Shown one piece after another: positions 56,931-64,000 of a stretch of 64,000 nucleotides of DNA. A program made the translations under genes and the position numbers. The DNA is taken from assembly GCF_030272895.1 (NCBI RefSeq), contig NZ_JALRNF010000013.1, forward strand, positions 72,726-136,725, given 5' to 3'. The stretch is from Pseudomonas sp. BGr12. GTDB lineage: Bacteria > Pseudomonadota > Gammaproteobacteria > Pseudomonadales > Pseudomonadaceae. The notes under the pieces were generated by a model. It saw only the letters and a program-made list of their open reading frames with translations, ran no database searches and was not told the origin of the DNA. How positions within the stretch are numbered: the first letter of the stretch is position 1; the number at the start of each line of letters is the position of its first letter.

Positions 56931-57041
56931 ATCGCGGGGCAAGCCCGCTCCCACAGGTGTGAACTGCACCCCAAAGGTTGGATGGGTGTCCAGCTTTTTG
57001 GGGTCAGTTCAGGTGAGGTGGGAGCGGGCTTGACCCGCGAT
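56931..57041. repeat. REP pair interrupted by a 52-bp palindrome
   Basis: The left REP (56931-56954) and right inverted REP (57018-57041, one base altered) flank a different palindrome. The pair lies between the convergent gntT and alcohol dehydrogenase genes. Confidence 0.9.
56960..57011. mobile_element. IS-end-like palindrome inside a REP pair (MITE-like)
   Basis: TGAACTGCACCCCAAAGGTT at the left and its inverse (ending TTTTTGGGGTCAGTTCA) form an inverted repeat of about 24 bp with only two bases between. The TG...CA ends resemble terminal repeats of IS3-type insertion sequences joined back to back, with all internal sequence lost. There is no transposase. This is an inference from sequence shape. 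Confidence 0.5.
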
Positions 57042-57054
57042 GGGTTTCAGCACA

Positions 57055-58203
57055 TCAGAACGCCGCCTTGAAGATCCCTTCGATCTCTTCCTGGCTGGCC
57101 GGCCGCGGATTGGTCAGGCCACAGGCATCCTTCAGTGCGTTGGCAGCCAACACCGGCACATCCGCTTCACGCGCGCCCAGCACCGCCAGCCCGGACGGAA
57201 TTTCGATGGCCCGGGACAAGCGCTCGATGGCCGCAATCGCCGCATCACTGCCCTGCTCGGCGCTCATGCCGGCCACCTCCACCCCCATGGCCTTGGCTAC
57301 ATCGCGCAAGCGCGCGGCACTGACCTTGGCGTTGAAGCGCTGCACATGGGGCAGCAGCACGGCGTTGCACACGCCATGGGGCAAGTCGTAGAAGCCGCCC
57401 AGCTGGTGGGCCATGGCGTGCACATAACCGAGCGAGGCGTTGTTGAACGCCATGCCGGCCAGGAATTGCGCGTAGGCCATGTTCTCCCGGGCCTGCAGGT
57501 CGCTACCGTCGGCCACCGCCTGGCGCAGGTTTTCACTGATCAGTTCGATGGCCTTGATCGCACAGGCGTCGGTGATCGGCGTGGCGGCCGTGGACACATA
57601 AGCCTCGATGGCATGAGTCAGGGCATCCATGCCAGTGGCGGCAGTCAGGCCCTTGGGCATGGCGACCATCAGTGCCGGGTCGTTGACCGACAACAGCGGC
57701 GTGACGTTACGGTCGACGATGGCCATTTTCACGTGGCGGGCTTCGTCGGTGATGATGCAGAAGCGGGTCATTTCACTGGCCGTACCGGCCGTGGTGTTGA
57801 TCGCGATCAGCGGCAACTGCGGCTTGGCCGAGCGGTCGACACCTTCGTAGTCACGGATATGCCCGCCGTTGGTGGCGCACAGGGCAATGCCCTTGGCGCA
57901 GTCGTGGGGCGAGCCGCCGCCTAGGGAAATCACACAGTCGCACTTCTCGCGCTGCAACTGGGCCAGGCCCTGCTCGACGTTGGCAATGCTGGGGTTGGGT
58001 TTGGCGCCATCGAAGATCGACGAGTCGATGTCGCGCATGGCCAGCATTTCGGCGATACGCTCGGCGACCCCGGCCTTGGCCAGGCCGGTGTCGGTGACGA
58101 TCAGGGCCTTGCGCAATCCGTAGCCGGCGATGGCGGCCATCGCCTCGTCGAGGCAACCGATGCCCATGATGTTGACGGCAGGGATGAAGAACGTGCTGCT
58201 CAT
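57055..58203 (-). CDS. Iron-containing (class III) alcohol dehydrogenase
   Basis: A 382-aa enzyme of the Fe-ADH family. [16 protein letters not shown] (NAD-binding Gly-rich loop) and metal ligands in [14 protein letters not shown] and [28 protein letters not shown] (His/Asp set) are visible. Family members oxidise alcohols or reduce aldehydes (YiaY/AdhB-like). The ATG at 58203 ([11 protein letters not shown]) has GAGGA upstream; a longer frame from 58221 is not supported. A transcriptional neighbour with matching orientation is ilvA upstream. Confidence 0.9.
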   Translation of the reverse strand: MSSTFFIPAVNIMGIGCLDEAMAAIAGYGLRKALIVTDTGLAKAGVAERIAEMLAMRDIDSSIFDGAKPNPSIANVEQGLAQLQREKCDCVISLGGGSPHDCAKGIALCATNGGHIRDYEGVDRSAKPQLPLIAINTTAGTASEMTRFCIITDEARHVKMAIVDRNVTPLLSVNDPALMVAMPKGLTAATGMDALTHAIEAYVSTAATPITDACAIKAIELISENLRQAVADGSDLQARENMAYAQFLAGMAFNNASLGYVHAMAHQLGGFYDLPHGVCNAVLLPHVQRFNAKVSAARLRDVAKAMGVEVAGMSAEQGSDAAIAAIERLSRAIEIPSGLAVLGAREADVPVLAANALKDACGLTNPRPASQEEIEGIFKAAF

Positions 58204-58285
58204 GACGAAATCCTCATGCAATATTCCATTGCCTTGAGGATCCGCCTATGTGCCCTGCCCCGTGTTGATCTGGGGCAAGCCTTGC

Positions 58286-59848
<1,563 letters not shown>

Positions 59849-59891
59849 CAATGACTCCTGGTTTTCAAAAGTGCCCAGGAGAGAGAGAAAG

Positions 59892-59912
59892 AACCCGCCT
59901 CCAGGGCGGGTT
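59892..59912 (-). terminator. Attenuator terminator upstream of ilvA
   Basis: On the minus strand, GAACCCGCC, loop CTGGA-like, GGCGGGTTC is followed by TTTCTCTCTC, a terminator hairpin between the leader peptide and ilvA. A competing antiterminator is possible: GGCGGG at the end of the leader (59932-59937) can pair with its CCCGCC. Confidence 0.83.
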
Positions 59913-59927
59913 CGGTGCAAGTGCCAG

Positions 59928-59993
59928 CTAGCCCGCCAAAACGATAATGGCGGTAATAATGCTGCGCTGAGGCGATTGCAGGAATGTATTCAT
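59928..59993 (-). CDS. Ile-rich leader peptide of ilvA attenuation
   Basis: A 21-residue reading frame, ATG at 59993, TAG at 59928-59930, ending SIITAIIVLAG. It contains four Ile and one Val codon in an eight-residue run, a classical ilv-type sensor. It lies ~15 bases before the terminator's 5' strand. Its GGCGGGCTAG end overlaps the antiterminator strand, so a ribosome stalled at Ile codons would leave GGCGGG free to open the terminator. Confidence 0.78.
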   Translation of the reverse strand: MNTFLQSPQRSIITAIIVLAG

Positions 59994-60026
59994 GGCAGCG
60001 AAACTAGCGCAGCCGCCAAGGCAAAG

Positions 60027-60455
60027 TCAAGCAGGCTCGCGCGCTGATTCCGGCACATCGAACACCCGGTCGAAGCCCCACTGGAAGACAAAGGCGTAGA
60101 AGAAGAAAAACAGGAACAGCGCAAGGTTGGTCAAAAGCGCCGCCCACAGGCTGATCTGCAGCCAGCCGGCCACCACCGGCAGGAGGATCAGCACCAGCCC
60201 GCCCTCGAAACCCAGGGCATGCAGGAAGCGCCGCCACAGGGTACGCCGCCGCTGCGCCTGGCGCGCTTCCCAGTATTCGAAGGCCCAGTTGTAGAGCATG
60301 TTCCAGCCCAGGGCCACGGCCGAGAGGATCAGCGACAGCACCGTGGAGTGCGCCATGCCGGCGTCGAAGGCCCAGGACAACGCCGGGGCCACGCAAAGCA
60401 CCGCGATGGCTTCATAGAGAATGGCCTGGACCACCTTGCGCGCCTTGCCTTGCAT
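60027..60455 (-). CDS. PACE-family transporter (AceI-like)
   Basis: A 142-aa inner-membrane protein with two bacterial transmembrane pair domains: ILYEAIAVLCVAPALSWAF and NMLYNWAFEYWEARQ, then LHALGFEGGLVLILLPVVAGWLQ and ALFLFFFFYAFVFQWGFDRVFD. The RKVVQAILYE and WNMLYN motifs are PACE signatures. PACE proteins export chlorhexidine and some polyamines. It is divergent from a LysR regulator, the usual arrangement. Confidence 0.88.
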   Translation of the reverse strand: MQGKARKVVQAILYEAIAVLCVAPALSWAFDAGMAHSTVLSLILSAVALGWNMLYNWAFEYWEARQAQRRRTLWRRFLHALGFEGGLVLILLPVVAGWLQISLWAALLTNLALFLFFFFYAFVFQWGFDRVFDVPESAREPA

Positions 60456-60552
60456 CGTCGGCTCCGATCGAGGAATGAGCCCCCACCCTAGTCACGTTGA
60501 GACAGTGCTTCAATTGAGCTAGATTGAGCCTCCCCCAATCAGGTTGAACGTC

Positions 60553-61428
60553 ATGTTCGCCAAGCTGCCCCTGACCGCATTGCGCACCTTCGAATCGGCG
60601 GCTCGGCTGGGCGGCTTCAAGGCTGCGGCTGACGAATTGAGCGTGACCCCGGCGGCGGTCTCGCACCAGATCAAGCGCCTGGAATCGCACCTGGGCCTGC
60701 TGCTGTTCCAGCGCAGCGCCCAGCGGGTGACCCTGAGCGAAGCTGGCGAGCGCCTTTACCAGCAAGTGCACAGCGGCTTTGCCGATCTGCAGCAGAGCCT
60801 TGCCGATCTGCGCCCACCCTGCGAGCGCCAGCAACTGACCCTGACCACCACCGCGGCCTTCGCCAGCCTGTGGCTGATCCCGCGCCTGGGGGATTTTCAT
60901 CGCCGTCATGGTGATATCCAGGTGCGGGTGCTGACCGGCAGCGAGGTGGTCGACCTGCAGCGCGACCACCGTTTCGACCTGGCCTTGCGTGCCGAATTCA
61001 CGCCTGACCCGAGCTTGCTGCGGTGGCCCTTGCTGCGTGAGTACTTCTCGGTCTACACCCCTCCGGGCTGGCAGGAGCCGCCGGCGGACCAGCCCCTTTC
61101 GCTGATCGAGGTGCCCTGGTCGCCGGTCGCCGGCGTGGTCATCGACTGGCCGCATTGGTGTGCCCTGGCAGGCTGCGAAGACTGGCTGCGGCGGGCGCGC
61201 TTTCACCACTACGACGATGAGCACTACGCCCTGCAGGCAGCCAGCGCCGGCTACGGGCTGGTGCTGGCGAGCAATGTGCTGGTGGCCGACAGTCTCGCCC
61301 AAGGGCTGCTGCAGCCCTGGCGCGAAGAGGTTCGCCTGGAGGCGGCGCAGTACAGCGCGGTGTGCCTGCCGGGGCGCGAGCGCGAGCCGGCGATCCGGGC
61401 ATTCCTCGACTGGTTGCATAACGTGTAG
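60553..61428 (+). CDS. LysR-family regulator (GcvA-like)
   Basis: A 291-aa regulator with N-terminal HTH ESAARLGGFKAAADELSVTPAAVSHQIKRLESHLG and a GcvA-type effector domain. It is divergent from the PACE gene and presumably controls it through the 97-base gap (60456-60552). The ATG at 60553 is preferred to a TTG at 60544. Its stop codon TAG lies in the first bases of a REP unit (GTAGGAGCGGGC), so the end of the gene was shaped by the repeat. Confidence 0.85.
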   Translation: MFAKLPLTALRTFESAARLGGFKAAADELSVTPAAVSHQIKRLESHLGLLLFQRSAQRVTLSEAGERLYQQVHSGFADLQQSLADLRPPCERQQLTLTTTAAFASLWLIPRLGDFHRRHGDIQVRVLTGSEVVDLQRDHRFDLALRAEFTPDPSLLRWPLLREYFSVYTPPGWQEPPADQPLSLIEVPWSPVAGVVIDWPHWCALAGCEDWLRRARFHHYDDEHYALQAASAGYGLVLASNVLVADSLAQGLLQPWREEVRLEAAQYSAVCLPGREREPAIRAFLDWLHNV

Positions 61429-61494
61429 GAGCGGGCTTGCCCCGCGATCCGATGCAAGCGACATACCGCAATCGCGGGGCAAGCCCGCTCCCAC
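61425..61494. repeat. REP inverted pair overlapping the LysR stop codon
   Basis: GTAGGAGCGGGCTTGCCCCG begins at 61425, including the LysR TAG stop (61426-61428), and the inverted unit ends at 61494. A partial third unit (GTGGGCTTGCCCCGG) follows to 61510. Confidence 0.88.
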
Positions 61495-61608
61495 AGTGGG
61501 CTTGCCCCGGCCATTGGACAACCCTCTCGCTTGCTGCTTGTATCTAACGATTGAACCACCACTGGATCGTACAACTTCGCTCACCAGGACGGGACGAGGA
61601 TCACGACA

Positions 61609-62763
61609 ATGGCTTACTCAGTCATGATGGTTTTTGGCACGCGCCCCGAAGCAATCAAGATGGCCCCGCTGGCCCAGGTATTGCGACAGTGGCCGGACCT
61701 CGACCTGAACATCTGCTCTACCGGCCAGCACCGGGAGATGCTCCAGCAGGTACTGCGCGATTTCGGCCTGAGCGTCGATGAAGACCTGCATGTGATGACC
61801 CAGAACCAGACCCTCAACGGCCTGTCGCAACAACTGCTCGAACGTCTGGACACCACCTACGCGCGCATCAAGCCGGATATCGTCCTGGTCCACGGCCATA
61901 CCACTACCAGTTTCATCGCCGCCCTCGCCGCCTTCTATCGGCAGATTCCCATCGGCCATATCGAGGCCGGCCTGCGCAGCGGCAACCTCAAGTCGCCCTG
62001 GCCCGAAGAGGCCAACCGGCGCATGACCGGGGTGATCGCCGACCTGCATTTTCCACCCACTGAGCGCGCCCGCGACAACCTGCTGCGCGACGGCGTGGCG
62101 GCGGAAAATATCGAGGTCACCGGCAACACCGTCATCGATGCTCTGTTCTGGATGCGTGAGCACCTGAAGAAAAGTGGCTGGAAACCCGCCAGCGACTCGC
62201 CCCTGGCACAGTTGCGCAGCGACCAGCGCCTGGTTCTGATCACCGGCCACCGCCGGGAAAACTTCGGCCAGGGTTTCGAACGCATCTGCCTGGCCCTGGC
62301 GGAACTGGCGCTGCGCTATCCGGATGTGCAGTTCGTCTACCCGGTGCACCTCAATCCGCAGGTGCAGAAGGCCGTGTACGGGTTGCTGTCGCACCAGTCC
62401 AACATCCTCCTGGTGCCGCCCCAGGACTACCAGCATTTCGTCTGGCTGATGGACCGCGCCTACCTGGTCCTGACCGACTCCGGCGGCGTCCAGGAAGAAG
62501 CACCGGCCCTGGGCAAACCCTTGCTGGTGCTGCGCAAGGTCACTGACCGGCACACGGTGCTCGAAGGCGGCACGGTGAAGCTGGTGGGCACCCAGACCGA
62601 ACGAATCGTCAAGGAAACCAGCCTGCTGCTCGACGACGCCGACGCGTACCAACGCATGTGCCGGGTCTTCAGCCCCTACGGCGACGGCCATGCCAGCGAA
62701 CGGATTGCCGAACGACTGAGCCTGTGGCTCGAGGAGCATGCTGGCGAAAGCGAAGCTCCATGA
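61609..62763 (+). CDS. wecB: UDP-GlcNAc 2-epimerase-like protein (WecB type) with a catalytic-site change
   Basis: A 384-aa protein close to WecB: FGTRPEAIKMAPL, GHIEAGLRSGN, SPWPEEANR, TGHRRENFG and LTDSGGVQEEAP are all present. The motif VHGDTTT reads VHGHTTT, so the residue equivalent to E. coli Asp95 is His97. Equivalents of Glu117, Glu131 and Arg135 (119, 133, 137) remain, as does the TGHRRE histidine. It is not a frameshift; the codon is CAT. It could be an altered epimerase or a variant hydrolase. A membrane GGDEF gene follows by 48 bases. Confidence 0.85.
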   Translation: MAYSVMMVFGTRPEAIKMAPLAQVLRQWPDLDLNICSTGQHREMLQQVLRDFGLSVDEDLHVMTQNQTLNGLSQQLLERLDTTYARIKPDIVLVHGHTTTSFIAALAAFYRQIPIGHIEAGLRSGNLKSPWPEEANRRMTGVIADLHFPPTERARDNLLRDGVAAENIEVTGNTVIDALFWMREHLKKSGWKPASDSPLAQLRSDQRLVLITGHRRENFGQGFERICLALAELALRYPDVQFVYPVHLNPQVQKAVYGLLSHQSNILLVPPQDYQHFVWLMDRAYLVLTDSGGVQEEAPALGKPLLVLRKVTDRHTVLEGGTVKLVGTQTERIVKETSLLLDDADAYQRMCRVFSPYGDGHASERIAERLSLWLEEHAGESEAP

Positions 62764-62811
62764 GCCGCATCTGAGGCGCATTACAGACCCTTCCGGATCC
62801 GCAAGGCCACC

Positions 62812-63891
62812 ATGTACAAGACCATCGAACAACAACTGCGCAAACACATCGCGCCACCGGAACTGCGCCGGGAGTTCCGTCAGCATGACTTCGAGACCCT
62901 GCATTCGTTCTGCCTGCTGATCTTCTGCGTCAGCATCGGCATCTGGCTGCTCTTCGACCTGATCGTCAGCTACCGGGGCGGGCAAGGTTTTACCTACCTG
63001 TCGATGATCTTCATCACAGTCATGGCAATCCTCACCATCATCCTTGCCTTCACCCGCAAGGCCGGCCATTTCGACCTGCTCAACCTGGTATTCGTCGCGG
63101 TCATCACCCTGGCCATGCGCCTGGTGATCGAAGGCCTGCCGGTGGAAATACGTCCGGCGTGGATGATGCTGGGCGCCTCCAGCGTGTTGTACAGCGTCTC
63201 GGTGCTGCCGGTACGACGCTGGTCGTTCTTCGCCGCGATCCTGGTTACCTGGATCAACCTGCAGCCGTTCCAGGTGCCGGGCCTGCACGTGCTGGACCTG
63301 CGCGGCACCCTGTTCATCTGCTACGGCTTGTTCCTCAACGGCCTGATCCTCTACACCTACCTGAAAATGCGCCGCGCCAAGCTGTACAACTTCTACATGT
63401 CCAAGGTGCTGCTGGACCAGGCCTACGTCGACGTGCTCACCGAAATCCCCAATCGCCGCTCGTTCATGGCCAAGGCCCAGGCCCACCTGCTGGAGGAAGG
63501 CGACCAGAGCCGTTACCTGGCGATGATCGACATCGACAACTTCAAGAAGGTCAACGACCGCTTCGGCCACGACATCGGCGACCTGGTGCTCAAGCGCACC
63601 GCGGCCAACATCAAGGCCTCGATGACCGAGTTCGAGTATGCGCGCCTGGGCGGCGAGGAATTTGTCATCTACCTCTGGGGCCTGAGCCAGATCGACGCCG
63701 AACAGCGCGTCGCCGCCCTGTGCCAGCGGGTGCGCGAAGACGCCGCCGAACACCCGGTGACCATCAGCATCGGCCTTGCCCGGATCCTGCAGGAAGACAA
63801 CCTGACCCATGCGCTGGTCAAGGCCGATGAGGCGTTGTACCAGGCCAAGCATGGGGGCAAGGATCGGTATGTGCTATGGCAGGCACAATAG
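62812..63891 (+). CDS. Membrane diguanylate cyclase (GGEEF)
   Basis: A 359-aa protein: about six hydrophobic segments in residues 30-190 (LIFCVSIGIWLLFDLIV, FIFITVMAILTIILAF and others), then a GGDEF domain with the intact GGEEF motif and the EIPNRRSF and DIDNFKKVNDRFGHDIGD blocks (Mg and GTP binding). An RxxD-type inhibitory site is not evident. The N-terminal membrane region is not a recognised sensor. It follows the epimerase-like gene on the same strand, possibly cotranscribed. Confidence 0.9.
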   Translation: MYKTIEQQLRKHIAPPELRREFRQHDFETLHSFCLLIFCVSIGIWLLFDLIVSYRGGQGFTYLSMIFITVMAILTIILAFTRKAGHFDLLNLVFVAVITLAMRLVIEGLPVEIRPAWMMLGASSVLYSVSVLPVRRWSFFAAILVTWINLQPFQVPGLHVLDLRGTLFICYGLFLNGLILYTYLKMRRAKLYNFYMSKVLLDQAYVDVLTEIPNRRSFMAKAQAHLLEEGDQSRYLAMIDIDNFKKVNDRFGHDIGDLVLKRTAANIKASMTEFEYARLGGEEFVIYLWGLSQIDAEQRVAALCQRVREDAAEHPVTISIGLARILQEDNLTHALVKADEALYQAKHGGKDRYVLWQAQ

Positions 63892-63904
63892 GGCGCGACT
63901 GTCA

Positions 63905-64000
63905 CTGTGGGAGCGGGGGGGGCCCCCCCCTGCGGGAGGGGGGGAAAACCCCCCACCCCGGCGGCCCCCCCCCCCCCCAAAAAACAGGGTAAACACGATT
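63905..64000. other. Homopolymer-rich tail, likely damaged contig end
   Basis: GTGGGAGCGGG, the start of a REP, runs into long G, C and A runs with no REP partner. This looks like failed sequence at a contig edge rather than a biological feature. Confidence 0.7.

Noticed and set aside
61618..63852. 744-codon minus-strand frame across the epimerase and GGDEF genes
   Set aside because: Shadow frame; both plus-strand genes have clear family motifs.

Overview
The window is a GC-rich stretch of a fluorescent/putida-group Pseudomonas chromosome. Protein sequences, the 24-bp extragenic REP repeat (core GCGGGGCAAGCCCGC) and gene order all point there. Much of the layout matches, from memory, the P. 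aeruginosa region around PA4363-PA4405 (argP, argO, sodB, bifA, icmP cluster, mexVW, inaA, colRS, groESL, ampG, mscS, yajQ, panE, argJ, secA).

Positions 1-7.4 kb hold the end of olsBA (ornithine lipid synthesis), an ACP phosphodiesterase, an ArsR-MFS-ene-reductase operon behind nested AT-rich palindromes, a coiled-coil membrane protein, an epimerase, and argP divergent from argO. From 7.5 to 16.4 kb lie sodB, the c-di-GMP phosphodiesterase gene bifA (TTG start, GGDQF), and a four-gene iron-type cluster: imelysin, DUF1111 di-haem protein, second imelysin, DUF1513 propeller. From 17.3 to 26.3 kb lie an RND pump (mexVW-like) and the ColRS two-component system, flanked on both sides by ColR-like boxes that face its likely target genes (methyltransferase-inaA-small exported protein on one side, PAP2 phosphatase on the other). 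From 26.3 to 46.3 kb the content is mostly housekeeping: groESL with a sigma32-type promoter, fxsA, hugZ-like, DUF481, atl, ampG, an MdfA-like pump, mscS, yajQ, panE, a sensor kinase, a cobalamin adenosyltransferase, a Nudix-ThiE fusion, GST, argJ, secA and dciA.

From 47 kb the content looks more accessory: a FepA-type siderophore receptor behind a Fur box, a BvgAS-like phosphorelay, the gluconate regulon (gntR, gntK, gntT) with three matching operators, an iron-type alcohol dehydrogenase, ilvA with an Ile-rich leader peptide and a complete attenuator, a PACE exporter divergent from a LysR regulator, a WecB-type epimerase in which the catalytic Asp is replaced by His, and a membrane diguanylate cyclase. 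The last ~100 bases are homopolymer-rich and look like a damaged contig end.

The most unusual structures are two ~750-bp imperfect palindromes (16440-17207 and 46443-~47185) in the same orientation. Each arm is a string of small hairpins. One hairpin has different stem sequences in the two arms but keeps its pairing and its six-base loop. I do not recognise them as a named element. Other points worth a second look are the ilvA attenuator, the WecB substitution, a 52-bp palindrome resembling joined insertion-sequence ends inside a REP pair, and the divergent second imelysin.
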